Position numbers and translations under genes: made by a program
Notes under the pieces: generated by a model
The model's database searches: none
What the model was told of the DNA's origin: nothing
The model's input: only the letters and a program-made list of their open reading frames with translations
In this document: positions 1-8,396 of the stretch, one piece after another
Layout: each line of letters opens with the position of its first letter
Position numbering within the stretch: position 1 is the stretch's first letter
From: Amycolatopsis nalaikhensis
GTDB lineage: Bacteria; Actinomycetota; Actinomycetes; Mycobacteriales; Pseudonocardiaceae
NCBI RefSeq assembly: GCF_030264295.1
Contig: NZ_CP127173.1
Location: 1,185,501 to 1,249,500 of the forward strand
Length of the DNA: 64,000 nucleotides
Reading direction: 5' to 3'

Positions 1-368
1 ACGAGCGTGTCGACCAGGTCGTCGGCAATCTCCTGGATCCGCGGCCGCAGCGCGGCGATCCGCCGCACGGTGAACGCCTGCGCGGACAGGCGGCGCAGCC
101 GGGTGTGGTCGGGCGGGTCGAGGTTGAGGATGCTGCGCTCGCCGGTGGCGAAGTCGCCGGGTTCGATCAGGCACGGCGCGCCCGGGTAGAGCAGGTTGCG
201 GCTGAACCGCGGGTCGGCCAGCACCGTGCGGACGTCGTCGTAGCGGGTGACGAGCCAGCCCTCGTGCCCGCTCGGGAAGGCGATCCGGGACAGCGGCGGG
301 TGGCCGGCGTAGACCGCCCCCATCGGGACGGCAGGGTGGTCCTTCTCGGCGGGGTAGGCAGCGGTCAT
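1..368 (-). CDS. Cytochrome P450, N-terminal part (cut by window edge)
   Basis: Reading leftward from ATG at 368, the frame stays open to the window edge (about 122 residues) and looks like the N-terminal third of a bacterial class I P450. Recognisable P450 segments are GWLVTRYDDVRTVLADPRF (B-helix region) and LDPPDHTRLRRLSAQAFT (C-helix, whose Arg and His contact the haem propionates in the family). The I-helix, ExxR and haem-Cys motifs lie outside the window. It would be a haem monooxygenase needing ferredoxin partners; no ferredoxin gene is visible here. It is divergent from the dehydrogenase at 550 across a 181-base region with palindromes, so the two may share control. The family call is firm; the substrate is unknown. 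Confidence 0.9.
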   Translation of the reverse strand, partial: MTAAYPAEKDHPAVPMGAVYAGHPPLSRIAFPSGHEGWLVTRYDDVRTVLADPRFSRNLLYPGAPCLIEPGDFATGERSILNLDPPDHTRLRRLSAQAFTVRRIAALRPRIQEIADDLVDTL

Positions 369-486
369 GGCGCCGATGATGGGCGCCGCGTCCGGCGTGG
401 CGGAAGACGGGCGGGCACGGAAGACCCGAGCGGCCGCCGAACTTCGCCCGGACGGCCGCCTCTTCGTCTGTCGCTCGTGGACACCT

Positions 487-536
487 AAGTTGACGCCACC
501 CTCAAGTTGTGGCTAACTTGAGGACACTCTCAACTT
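487..536. promoter_or_regulatory. Nested inverted repeats, probable operator
   Basis: A perfect 8-bp inverted repeat, CTCAAGTT (501-508) and AACTTGAG (515-522), is nested inside a second pair, AAGTTGA (487-493) and TCAACTT (530-536). All four half-sites are versions of the same AAGTTGA/TCAACTT word. The block lies between the divergent P450 (start 368) and SDR (start 550), just upstream of the SDR ribosome binding site. The symmetry suggests a dimeric repressor site, such as TetR or MarR, but no such gene is adjacent within the window. Confidence 0.6.
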
Positions 537-549
537 CAAGGAGGTCCTC

Positions 550-1263
550 TTGCCGAAGGTGCTCGCCGTCCTGGGTGTCGGCCCCGGGCTCGGCCTGTCG
601 ATCGCGCGCCGCTTCGGCCGCGAAGGGTTCACGACGGCGCTGGTCTCGCGCACCGACGCGCGCCACGCGACCTACCGCGCGTCGCTGGCCGGGATCACCG
701 CGCCCACCTACACCGCCGACGTGACCGACGAAGCCCAGCTCAAGGAGGTCCTGGCCCGCATCACGGCGGACGTGGGCGAGATCGACACGGTGTACTTCGG
801 CCCGGCGGACGCCGGCGCCGGGCCGGACCTCACCCCGCTGCCCGAAGCCGGAGCCGACGCCGTGCGGCGGCCGTTCGAGTCGCTCGTGCTCCCGGCGGTC
901 CGGTTGGTGGAGGCGGTGCTGCCGGGCATGCGGGCGCGCGGCTCGGGGGCGCTGTTCTTCGCCGGTGGCCTGAGCGGCAAGTACCCGATGCCGATGCTGG
1001 GCAGCCTCGCCCCGGCGTCGGCGGCGCTGCGCATGTACGTCCTCACGCTCAACGCCGCCTTGCGCGACACGGGCGTCTACGCCGGAGCGCTGACGATCGG
1101 CGGCCTGATCGAGCGCGGCGACATCCACCGCATGTTCACCGAGCAGGACTTCGGCATCACGGCGGGCACGCTCGACCCGGACGCCATCGCCGAGCGGGCG
1201 TGGTCGATGTACGTCGAGCGCGGTGAAGCGGAAGCGGAGTTCACCGCGATGACCGCGGTCTAG
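550..1263 (+). CDS. Short-chain dehydrogenase/reductase (SDR) family protein
   Basis: A 237-residue SDR-like protein. The N-terminal nucleotide-binding strand and loop read VLGVGPGLGLSIARRF, an atypical version of the TGxxxGxG dinucleotide motif, followed by an Arg-rich segment compatible with NADP(H). The active-site region is degenerate: the Ser-Tyr-Lys tetrad is not obvious, and the usual YxxxK is replaced around SLAPASAALRMYV. It may therefore be a divergent or non-classical SDR. The TTG start at 550 is chosen because AAGGAGG (538-544) sits five bases upstream. Palindromes at 487-536 probably control it. The substrate is unknown. Confidence 0.8.
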   Translation: MPKVLAVLGVGPGLGLSIARRFGREGFTTALVSRTDARHATYRASLAGITAPTYTADVTDEAQLKEVLARITADVGEIDTVYFGPADAGAGPDLTPLPEAGADAVRRPFESLVLPAVRLVEAVLPGMRARGSGALFFAGGLSGKYPMPMLGSLAPASAALRMYVLTLNAALRDTGVYAGALTIGGLIERGDIHRMFTEQDFGITAGTLDPDAIAERAWSMYVERGEAEAEFTAMTAV

Positions 1264-1273
1264 CCTGGGGCTC

Positions 1274-1999
1274 ATGTACACGTCCGAGGAGCGGAACCGG
1301 CTCCGCGACGCGCTGGTCGAGGCGGCCCGGTCGGACGAGCGCGTCACCGGCGCCGCGCTCACCGGCTCGGCCGCGCTCGACGCCGAAGACGCGTGGTCCG
1401 ACATCGACCTCGCCTTCGCCGTTTCCGGTGACCCGGCGCCGGTTCTCGCGGACTTCACCGCGCGGATGCACCGCGACCACGGCGCCGTGCACCACATGGA
1501 CGTCGTGTTCGAGCGCACGGTGTTCCGCGTGTTCCTGCTCGCGAACACCCTCCAGGTCGACCTGGCGTTCTGGCCGGAAGCGGACTTCGGCGCGACCACG
1601 CCGAAGTTCCGGCTGCTGTTCGGGACGGCTCGGGAACGCGAACCCGCGCGGCCGCCGGACGCGCGGCGGCTGATCGACCTGGCCTGGCTGCACGCGCTGC
1701 ACGTGCGGTCGAGCCTCGAACGCGGCCGCGGCTGGCAGGCCGAGTACATGGTCGGCCGGGTCCGGGAGTACGCGCTGGCGCTGGCCTGCCTCCGCCACGG
1801 CGTCCCGGCGGTCGAAGGCCGGGGCCTCGACCAGCTGCCCGCAGCCGTGCTCGCGCCGTTTTCGGAAACGCTCGTCGGGAGCCTCGGCGACGTCGGACGG
1901 GCTTTCCGCGCAGTCATCGAGCTGCTCATCGGCGAGATCGGCCACGTCGACGCCGAGCTGGCTTCCCGGCTGGCGCCGTTGCTGCGGGAGCTTTGCTAA
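1274..1999 (+). CDS. Nucleotidyltransferase-fold protein
   Basis: A 241-residue protein with the Pol-beta-type nucleotidyltransferase signature near the N-terminus: GSAALDAEDAWSDIDLAF, that is GS followed by the metal-binding DxD. A likely third acidic residue is the Asp in TLQVDLAFWP. Relatives include aminoglycoside nucleotidyltransferase-like and MNT-type proteins, which transfer a nucleotide to a small molecule or protein. The all-helical C-terminal half resembles the substrate-binding region of that group. It starts 10 bases after the SDR stop and may be cotranscribed with it. Its stop overlaps the end of the convergent GH4 gene by a few bases. The acceptor is unknown, and resistance to an antibiotic is possible but unproven. 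Confidence 0.82.
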   Translation: MYTSEERNRLRDALVEAARSDERVTGAALTGSAALDAEDAWSDIDLAFAVSGDPAPVLADFTARMHRDHGAVHHMDVVFERTVFRVFLLANTLQVDLAFWPEADFGATTPKFRLLFGTAREREPARPPDARRLIDLAWLHALHVRSSLERGRGWQAEYMVGRVREYALALACLRHGVPAVEGRGLDQLPAAVLAPFSETLVGSLGDVGRAFRAVIELLIGEIGHVDAELASRLAPLLRELC

Positions 2000-3276
2000 G
2001 CCAGGTAGGAAAGTTCCGGGTGCGCGGCGGCGTAGGCGTCGAGCAGCCGCCGCGCCACGGGGACCGAGCCGACGAGCGGGTGCAGCGCGAACGCCCGCAC
2101 CGCCGCGTCCCGTGAACCGGTGGTCGCCGCTTCGATCGTCGCGCGTTCGACCGCCTTGACCGCGGTCACCAGGCCGAGTGCGTGGTCGGCGAGCGGCTCG
2201 GCGGCGATCGGGTGGGCGCCGTTCGCGTCGACGACGCACGGGACCTCGACGACCGCGTCGCCGGGCACACCGGGGAGCGCGGAACCGTTGCGGAAGTTGA
2301 GGATCAGCGTGGTGCGCTCACCGCGGGCCAGGGCGCGCATCAGGGCTAGTGCGACTTTCTCGTAGCCGCCGCCGTCGAGGTCTTCGGCGTCCCGCTCCCC
2401 TTCGCGCGTCTCGGCCATGTACGTCGCTTCACGTTCCAGGCGCGTGCGTTCCCACGACGCCAGCGACGGTTCCGCGTAGAAACCGCGTTGCTGCTCCAGC
2501 AGGAACGCGCCGCGCGACTCGGCGTTCTCGTGGGGGAAGTAGTAATAGTGCAGGTACTCGTTCGGGATGCTGCCGAGGGCGCGCAGCCAGGCGGCGCCGA
2601 AGAGCTTGCCTTCCTCGAAGGACTCCAGGGCGTCCGTGTCGGCGAGCAGGCGCGGCAGGACGTCCTCGCCGCCGACGCGGACCGCGCGGAGCCAGCCGAG
2701 GTGGTTGAGGCCCGCGTAGTCGAACCACGCCGTCGCGGCGTCGATCCCGAGCGCGCGGGCGACGCGGCGGCACAGGCCCACCGGCGAGTCGCAGATCCCG
2801 AGGACGCGGCCGCCGAGGTGCGCGGACATCGCCTCGGTGACCATCCCGGCGGGGTTGGTGAAGTTGATGACCCAGGCGCGCGGAGCGAGTTCGGCGATCG
2901 TCCGCGCGAGGGCGACGGCGACCGGGACGGTCCGCAGCCCGTAGGCGATCCCGCCCGCGCCGACCGTCTCCTGGCCCAGCACGCCGTGTTCGTGGGCGAT
3001 CCGCTCGTCGAGTTGCCGCCCGCGCAGCCCGCCGACGCGCACGGCGGAGAACACGAAGTCCACATCGGACAGTGCGGTGGCGAGGTCGGTCGTGGTGCGC
3101 ACCCGCGGCGCGGCGGGGGCCCCGGCGGCCTGTTCGGCGAGGACCCGTTCGACGGCGGCGAGGCGCCCGGCGTCGACGTCGTGGAGGACCAGCTCGGTGA
3201 CGTCCCCGCCGGTCAGCAGCGCGCGGTGCACCAGCGGCACGCGGAACCCGCCGCCGCCCAGGATCGCGAGCCTCAC
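1996..3276 (-). CDS. GH4 family 6-phospho-beta-glucosidase-like enzyme
   Basis: A 426-residue glycoside hydrolase of family 4, which uses NAD+ and a divalent metal to cleave (phospho)glycosides by an oxidation-elimination route. The N-terminus carries the Rossmann motif LAILGGGGFRVPL. The family metal ligands appear as Cys of GICDSPVG (about residue 162) and His of GLNHLGW (about residue 192), and the INFTNPAGMVTEA segment is typical. GTG at 3276 is preferred over the longer open frame because it starts exactly at the Rossmann strand. The gene is divergent from a PfkB kinase 100 bases away, which suggests a small sugar-use module. The exact substrate (glucoside or other, phosphorylated or not) cannot be read from sequence. 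Confidence 0.92.
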   Translation of the reverse strand: MRLAILGGGGFRVPLVHRALLTGGDVTELVLHDVDAGRLAAVERVLAEQAAGAPAAPRVRTTTDLATALSDVDFVFSAVRVGGLRGRQLDERIAHEHGVLGQETVGAGGIAYGLRTVPVAVALARTIAELAPRAWVINFTNPAGMVTEAMSAHLGGRVLGICDSPVGLCRRVARALGIDAATAWFDYAGLNHLGWLRAVRVGGEDVLPRLLADTDALESFEEGKLFGAAWLRALGSIPNEYLHYYYFPHENAESRGAFLLEQQRGFYAEPSLASWERTRLEREATYMAETREGERDAEDLDGGGYEKVALALMRALARGERTTLILNFRNGSALPGVPGDAVVEVPCVVDANGAHPIAAEPLADHALGLVTAVKAVERATIEAATTGSRDAAVRAFALHPLVGSVPVARRLLDAYAAAHPELSYLA

Positions 3277-3375
3277 GCGGCGACGATAGCAGGATCCCCT
3301 GGACGAGACCGGCTGCTCTTGCGGATTCCGCGCCGCTGACGCACGCTCGTGCGCACCGACCCCCTGGAGGCGCCC

Positions 3376-4401
3376 GTGCCGGCTGAGCCCGCTCCCGACA
3401 TCGATGTCTTCCTGTCCGGCCTGCTGTTCTTCGACCTGGTGTTCACCGGGCTCGAACACCCGCCGGCGCCGGGCACGGAGGTGTGGACGGGCGGCATGGG
3501 CTCGGGGCCGGGCGGCATCGCGAACTTCGCGGTGGCGCTGAGCCGCCTGGGCTTGCGGACGTCTTTGGCGGCGGCGTTCGGCACCGACGTCTACGGGCGG
3601 TACTGCTGGGACGTGCTTTCGCGGCAGGAGCACATCGACCTGTCCCGGTCCCGGCGGTTCCCGGAGTGGCACTCGCCGGTGACGGTGTCGCTGGCCTACG
3701 CGGGCGACCGCGCGATGGTGACCCACGGCCACGCCCCGCCGGTGCCGGTGGCGGAGCTGGCGGGCTCACCCCCGCCGAGCCGCGCGACGGTCGCCCACCT
3801 CGGCCTCGACACGGCGGACTGGGTCCACACGGCGCACCAGGCGGGCAGCCTGGTGTTCGCCGACGTCGGCTGGGACCCGTCCGAGGCGTGGTCGCCGGCG
3901 TTGCTCGAGCAGCTGGCGTGCTGCCACGCGTTCCTGCCGAACGAGATCGAGGCGATGCGCTACACGCGAACGGAAACCCCCGAAGCCGCTTTGTCGACAC
4001 TGGCCGAGCTGGTCCCGATCGCGGTGATCACCCGTGGTGGTGAAGGAGCGTTGGCGGTGGACGGCACGACGGGCGAGACGGCGTCGGTCCCGGCGCTCCC
4101 GGTGGAGGTGCTGGACGCGACGGGCGCGGGCGACGTGTTCGGCGCGGGCTTCGTGGCGGCGACGCTGACGGGCTGGCCGTTGGCGGAGCGGCTCCGGTTC
4201 GCGTGCCTGACGGCCAGCCTCTCGGTCCAGCACTTCGGCGGAGCGCTGGCGGCCCCGAGCTGGCACGAGATCGCGCAGTGGCACGCGCGGAACCGCCGCC
4301 CGGAGTACGGGTTCTTGGACGAGGTGCTCCCCTCGGAGACGGTCGCGGGGATCCGCCGGGGCCCGGTGACCCTGGGCTTCGGCGACGACAGCTGGCGTTA
4401 G
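3376..4401 (+). CDS. PfkB-family carbohydrate kinase
   Basis: A 341-residue ribokinase-fold kinase that should transfer the ATP gamma-phosphate to a sugar or nucleoside. Family signature 1 is seen as MGSGPGGIANFAVALSRLG and signature 2 as LDATGAGDVFGAGFVAAT near the C-terminus, which contains the anion hole GAG and catalytic Asp. GTG at 3376 is preferred over GTG at 3349 because GGAGG at 3366-3370 is correctly spaced for it. It is divergent from the GH4 gene, and together they could release and phosphorylate a glycoside-derived sugar. The sugar is not identifiable. Confidence 0.9.
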   Translation: MPAEPAPDIDVFLSGLLFFDLVFTGLEHPPAPGTEVWTGGMGSGPGGIANFAVALSRLGLRTSLAAAFGTDVYGRYCWDVLSRQEHIDLSRSRRFPEWHSPVTVSLAYAGDRAMVTHGHAPPVPVAELAGSPPPSRATVAHLGLDTADWVHTAHQAGSLVFADVGWDPSEAWSPALLEQLACCHAFLPNEIEAMRYTRTETPEAALSTLAELVPIAVITRGGEGALAVDGTTGETASVPALPVEVLDATGAGDVFGAGFVAATLTGWPLAERLRFACLTASLSVQHFGGALAAPSWHEIAQWHARNRRPEYGFLDEVLPSETVAGIRRGPVTLGFGDDSWR

Positions 4402-4857
4402 CGTCGGCGGTCGGCGGACCCCCCGCGGCGGCCGGTGCGCCGGGCCGAATCGCCACCGCACCCCCTTAAGCCGCGCCGCTCACGGCCGCATCGCCGCCCA
4501 CCCGCCAAAGCCCGCACCGCGCACCGCCACCCACGCGCCAAAGCCGCGCCGCCCGACCAGCACCCGCCGCGCCACCACCCCCGCCATGCCCACTGCGCCC
4601 GGCCGCACCGCGCCCGCCGCCGGGCCGAATCACCGCCGCCCCCCTTAAGCCGCGCCGCTCACGGCCGCACCGCCACCCACGCGCCAAGGCCGCGCCGCCC
4701 GTCGCCACCCACGCGCCAAAGCCGCGTCGCCACCCAGCCCGCGGCGACACCGGCCCCCACCAGGAGCGGGACCTTCCGGACATACCCCGTCGATCGCCGC
4801 GGCCGGGTCGGGAACCGTGCCACGATGGTGTGGAGAGTGCCGAGGGAGGTGGTCCGC
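4402..4857. repeat. Low-complexity direct repeats in a gene gap
   Basis: This 456-base gap is mostly C-rich repeats. A block of about 65 bases starting CGGGCCGAATC at 4441 recurs at 4621, exactly 180 bases later; both copies contain CCTTAAGCCGCGCCGCTCAC. A 24-base unit beginning CGCCACCCACGCGCC occurs three times, at 4524, 4671 and 4703. Both strands are open across it, but the predicted peptides are Pro/Arg/His-rich and not protein-like. The last 100 bases presumably hold the promoter of the downstream YbjQ gene. Confidence 0.7.
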
Positions 4858-5658
4858 GTGCCCGCTTGGGACGGTCGTGGCCTGCCGCCCGTCGCGCGGG
4901 CTCGGCTTGACCGCTTCCGCTCCTCCGGGCTCAAAACCTCGCTGCTCACCGTGCCCGGCGCCGTCGGGGCCGAGGTCGCCGGCTTCACCGCGGTCGGGGA
5001 AGTCATGGGCTGCGTCGTGCAGCAGGTCGGGTGGACCGACCTCGGCCAGTGGGCCGCCGACCAGGTCCGGCAGCTGGCCGACATGCTCCGGCACGGCTAC
5101 GCGACCGCCCTCGACCGGCTCACCGAGGAAGCCACCGCCCTCGGCGCCGACGGCGTGCTCGGCATCCGGTTCACCGTCACCCCGCTCGACGGCGTCATGC
5201 AGGAGTTCGTCGCGCTCGGCACCGCCGTGCGCGCCGACACCCGGCAACGGCCGCGGCGGTTGTTCACCACCGATCTGCCCGGGCAGGACGTCGGCAAGCT
5301 CGTGCGGGCCGGCTGGGTGCCCGTGCGGGTCGCCGTCGGTGTCGCCGGGCGGGGCGGCTTCGACTACTTCATGCGGTACCAGACCAACTCGTGGGCCGGG
5401 AACGTCGAAGTCGACACCGCGACGAAGGTCGTCACCGAAGTGCGGGCCGCGGCGCGGGCCGAGTTCGCGCGCGCCATCCGCGACAGCGGCGCCGACGGCG
5501 GCATCGTCTCCGGCATGCGGCTGCGGGCCTGGCCGGTGCAGGACCTCGCCGTGGTCGGCATCGCCAGCGTGACCGGCACCGCGATCGCCCGCTTCCACGA
5601 AGGCCGCGCCGCGCCGACCGGCGCGCTCAAGATCCTGCCGTTGAGGGAGACTCCGTGA
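4858..5658 (+). CDS. YbjQ-like (heavy-metal-binding domain) protein, tandem repeat
   Basis: A protein of about 266 residues made of two copies of a YbjQ/DUF74-like unit. Each unit has a strand-turn segment (LTVPGAVGAEVAGFTAVGEV and FTTDLPGQDVGKLVRAGWVP), then a helix, then GADGVLGIRFTV or GADGGIVSGMRLRAW, and ends in a VGTA-type strand. YbjQ-fold proteins form pentamers and are loosely called heavy-metal binding; the function is not established. GTG at 4858 is favoured because GGGAGG (4844-4849) precedes it; ATG at 4825 is an alternative. The stop overlaps the start of the next gene (GTGA), so the two are translationally coupled. Confidence 0.8.
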   Translation: MPAWDGRGLPPVARARLDRFRSSGLKTSLLTVPGAVGAEVAGFTAVGEVMGCVVQQVGWTDLGQWAADQVRQLADMLRHGYATALDRLTEEATALGADGVLGIRFTVTPLDGVMQEFVALGTAVRADTRQRPRRLFTTDLPGQDVGKLVRAGWVPVRVAVGVAGRGGFDYFMRYQTNSWAGNVEVDTATKVVTEVRAAARAEFARAIRDSGADGGIVSGMRLRAWPVQDLAVVGIASVTGTAIARFHEGRAAPTGALKILPLRETP

Positions 5659-6462
5659 CCACCGAGCAGCAGATCCCCGAGGACGCGATGCGGCGGCTCG
5701 CCGAGATGCGCCCCGGCCAGAAGACGAGCCTGTTCACCTCGGACCTCAGCGTCAACGAGTTCCTCCTCGTGCGCGAAGCCGGCTTCCGGCCGCTCGGGCT
5801 GGTGCTCGGCTCGAGCATCTACCACGTCGGGTTCCAGATGGGCCGCTGGAGCAAGAACCAGGAGATGGACCGGCTTTCGCAGGCGATGTACCACGCGCGC
5901 GAGCTCGCGATGTCCCGGATGGAAGCCGAGGCGGACGTCCTCGGCGCGGACGGCATCGTCGCCGTCCGGCTCGAGATCGAGTTCAAGGAGTTCGGCAGCG
6001 ACCTCGCCGAGTTCATCGCCGTCGGCACGGCGGTGAAAGCCGACGAACCCGGCGAGTGGCGCAACAACACCGGAAAACCGTTCACCTCCGATCTGTCCGG
6101 ACAGGACTTCTGGACGCTGGTCCAGGCCGGCTACGCGCCGCTGGGCATGGTGATGGGCACCTGCGTCTACCACATCGCGCACCAGCGGTTCCGGCAGATG
6201 ATGGGCAACATCGGCCAGAACGTCGAGATCCCGCAGTACACCGAGGCCCTCTACGACGCGCGGGAAGCTCGCGATGTCCCGCATGCAGGCGGAAGCCGAA
6301 CAACTGGAAGCCGAAGGAATCGTCGGCGTGCAGCTGCTGTCCCTGCCGCACCGGTGGGGCGGCCACACGACGGAGTTCTTCGCGATCGGCACCGCCGTGA
6401 AACCGCTGCGCGCCGACCACCGCATCGCCAAGCCGCAGCTCGTGCTGCCGCTCACCGACTGA
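5655..6462 (+). pseudogene. Second YbjQ-like tandem protein, frameshifted
   Basis: Paralogue of the preceding gene with two YbjQ-like units, about 269 residues if repaired. It starts at GTG 5655 in a GTGA overlap, with GAGGGAG just upstream. The frame is intact through EALYDARE and then breaks near 6265-6266, where GGGAAGCTC stands in place of GGGAGCTC. The matching point in the first unit reads ARELAMSRMEAEA, and the shifted frame resumes with LAMSRMQAEAEQLEAEG and runs to TGA at 6460-6462. The length is 3n+1, so one extra base explains everything. The stop still overlaps the next start (TGATG), so the break is either recent or a sequencing error. Confidence 0.82.
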
Positions 6463-6863
6463 TGGGCGGCGAGCTGGACTTCCACCTGCTGGTGGCGGCG
6501 CTGCGCACGGACCGCGCCGACGTCGAGTCCTACCACCGGGTCCTGTCGGAGACGCTCGGCAGCGCGCTGCCGCCGGGCATGGTCGAGGTGGCCCGACGCC
6601 GGACGTTCGCCGACCGCGTCGCGGGCCGCGCCGGTCAGCCGGTCTCGGTGCGGGTGCGCACCACCGACCGCGTGCTGGTGCTGAGCGCGGGCGCGCACGG
6701 CGGGGTCGCGGCGGAGATCCACCAGGTCGTCCGCGGCGTGGTGATCAGCCGGAAACCGGTCGCGATCGACGGCTGGCTCGCCGCATTGGCCGAGGAGCTG
6801 ACGAAGCTCGCGGCGAAGGACGCGAACGCCCGCGACGCGCTCTCGCGGCTCCTCGGCGGCTGA
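6462..6863 (+). CDS. Hypothetical protein coupled to YbjQ-like genes
   Basis: A 133-residue protein with no recognised domain. Its ATG overlaps the stop of the frameshifted YbjQ-like gene (TGATG), so it belongs to the same three-gene unit. It is predicted soluble, with no signal peptide or membrane segment. The centre (VRVRTTDRVLVLSAGAHGGVAAEIHQVVRGVVISRKPV) looks like a small beta-sheet followed by a C-terminal helix rich in Ala/Leu/Lys. The tight linkage suggests it acts with the YbjQ-like proteins. It ends flush against the convergent hydrolase gene. Confidence 0.75.
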   Translation: MGGELDFHLLVAALRTDRADVESYHRVLSETLGSALPPGMVEVARRRTFADRVAGRAGQPVSVRVRTTDRVLVLSAGAHGGVAAEIHQVVRGVVISRKPVAIDGWLAALAEELTKLAAKDANARDALSRLLGG

Positions 6864-7715
6864 CTACCCCAGCACCCGGCCCAGGAAGCCGCGCACGTAC
6901 CCGGCGATCGTGTCCAGGTGCGTCTCCAGCGCGAAATGGCCCGCGTCGAGCAGGTGGATCTCCGCGTCGGGCAGGTCGCGGGCGTAGGCGCGGGCGCCGT
7001 CGGCGACGAAGATCTCGTCGTTGCCGCCCCACACCGCCAGCAGCGGCACCCGGCTGGTGCGGAAGTACTCGTGGAACTTCGGGTACAGGCCGATGTTGTG
7101 GTGGTAGTCCGCGAGCAGCGCCTGCTGGATCGCGGCGCCGCCGGGCCGGTCGAGCAGGGCCTGGTCGTGGATCCAGACGTCCGGGCTGACCAGCTCCGGG
7201 TCGGGCGACCCGTCGAGGTACTGCGCCTTCGTCGCTTCCAAGGTGACCATGGCGTCCAGGTCGTCCTCGGTCAGCGTGCCCGCGGCGAGCCGCTGCGGCA
7301 GCCCGGCGCCGAGGCCCTCGACGTAGGCGTTGCCGTTCTGCGTGACGATCGCGGTGACGCGCTCCGGGTTGGCGGCCGCGATGCGCAGGCCCACCGGCGA
7401 GCCGAAGTCCTGGATGTAGAGCGCGAACCGGCCGAGGCCGAGCTGGTCGAGCAGGCCGAGGGTGAGCTCGGCGAGGGCGTCGAAGGTGTAGGTGAACTCC
7501 TCGACCGGCGGCGCGTCGGACGCGCCCGCGCCCAGGTAGTCGGGGGCGACGACGTGGTAGCGGTCGGCCAGCGCCGGGATGAGGTGCCGGTACATGTGCG
7601 AGCTCGTCGGGAAGCCGTGGAGCAGCACGATCGTGGGGGCGTCGGCGGGCCCGGCCTCCCGGTAGAACAGCCGGTGCCCGGCGACGGTGGCGTAGCGGTG
7701 GTGGACGGCGACCAT
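6864..7715 (-). CDS. Alpha/beta hydrolase (epoxide hydrolase/haloalkane dehalogenase type)
   Basis: A 283-residue alpha/beta-hydrolase. The oxyanion loop reads LLHGFPTSSHMYRHL. The nucleophile elbow is IQDFGSPVG, with Asp rather than Ser, as in epoxide hydrolases and haloalkane dehalogenases. The late acid and the histidine fall in WGGNDEIFV and DAGHFALETH. ATG at 7715 is chosen because GAGGAG precedes it and residues upstream do not fit the fold. A strong palindrome at 7731-7762 lies directly upstream, so transcription is probably repressor-controlled. The natural substrate is unknown. Confidence 0.88.
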   Translation of the reverse strand: MVAVHHRYATVAGHRLFYREAGPADAPTIVLLHGFPTSSHMYRHLIPALADRYHVVAPDYLGAGASDAPPVEEFTYTFDALAELTLGLLDQLGLGRFALYIQDFGSPVGLRIAAANPERVTAIVTQNGNAYVEGLGAGLPQRLAAGTLTEDDLDAMVTLEATKAQYLDGSPDPELVSPDVWIHDQALLDRPGGAAIQQALLADYHHNIGLYPKFHEYFRTSRVPLLAVWGGNDEIFVADGARAYARDLPDAEIHLLDAGHFALETHLDTIAGYVRGFLGRVLG

Positions 7716-7730
7716 GGGTTTCTCCTCACG

Positions 7731-7762
7731 TCTCATGGATACTTTTTCATTTATCCATGAGA
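7731..7762. promoter_or_regulatory. Palindromic operator between hydrolase and CGNR gene
   Basis: A perfect inverted repeat with 11-bp arms, TCTCATGGATA (7731-7741) and TATCCATGAGA (7752-7762), separated by 10 AT-rich bases. It starts 16 bases upstream of the hydrolase start codon and lies 55 bases upstream of the divergent CGNR gene. It therefore probably overlaps the hydrolase promoter. The CGNR protein is the obvious local candidate to bind it, by position only. Confidence 0.72.
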
Positions 7763-7817
7763 CGCGGTAGGCTGTCAACGGGTCGGGGAAACTGGTTCCG
7801 GAACTCGGGAGGCGAAC

Positions 7818-8369
7818 GTGGTCACAGCGGCACCCGGCGAAGAGCGCTCACCCGCGCTGGCGCTGGTCAACTCGAGGCGCGTCGGCGAAGTCGACGACCT
7901 CGCCGCACCCGAGGAGGCGGCCGCCTGGCTGCGCCGTCACGAACTCCCGGCCGTCGCCGTCGGCGCGGACGACCTGCGCCGCCTGACGGACCTGCGCGCC
8001 GCCGTCCGGGAACTGCTCGCCGCGCTGGCGGAGGACCGCCCGCCCGCCGCCACCGCCGTCGAGACGGTGAACGCCGCCGCGCGCGCCGACGCCGCCGCGC
8101 CCCAGCTCGTCTGGCCGCGGAAGGAGTGGCGCAGCACCCGGCCGGGGACCGTCGACGAGGTGGTGGCGACGCTGGCCCGCGACGCGATCGACGTCGCGGG
8201 CGGCGACCTCGGCCGCCTGGTGCGCCCGTGCGAGGCCCACGGCTGCGTGCGGTTCTTCTTCCGCGAGCACGCCCGCCGCCGCTGGTGCTCGACGACGTGC
8301 GGCGACCGGGTCCGCGCGGCCCGCCACCAGCGCCTCGTGGTGGAGCAGCGGGAGGCCGGACGCGAGTAG
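7818..8369 (+). CDS. CGNR zinc-finger / ABATE-domain regulator
   Basis: A 183-residue protein with the ABATE-type N-terminal region (ALALVNSRRVGEVDDLAAPE) and a C-terminal treble-clef zinc finger. The finger shows Cys in VRPCEAHGCVRFFFREH and CSTTCGDRVRAARHQR, matching the family Cys-x4-Cys...Cys-x3-Cys-Gly-Asn/Asp-Arg pattern (here CGDR). Family members are putative stress-response transcription factors. GTG at 7818 has GGGAGG upstream. It is divergent from the hydrolase, across the palindrome at 7731-7762, which suggests it regulates that gene. Confidence 0.86.
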   Translation: MVTAAPGEERSPALALVNSRRVGEVDDLAAPEEAAAWLRRHELPAVAVGADDLRRLTDLRAAVRELLAALAEDRPPAATAVETVNAAARADAAAPQLVWPRKEWRSTRPGTVDEVVATLARDAIDVAGGDLGRLVRPCEAHGCVRFFFREHARRRWCSTTCGDRVRAARHQRLVVEQREAGRE

Positions 8370-8396
8370 CGTGGGGCGACGGCGAAAGGACGCGCG

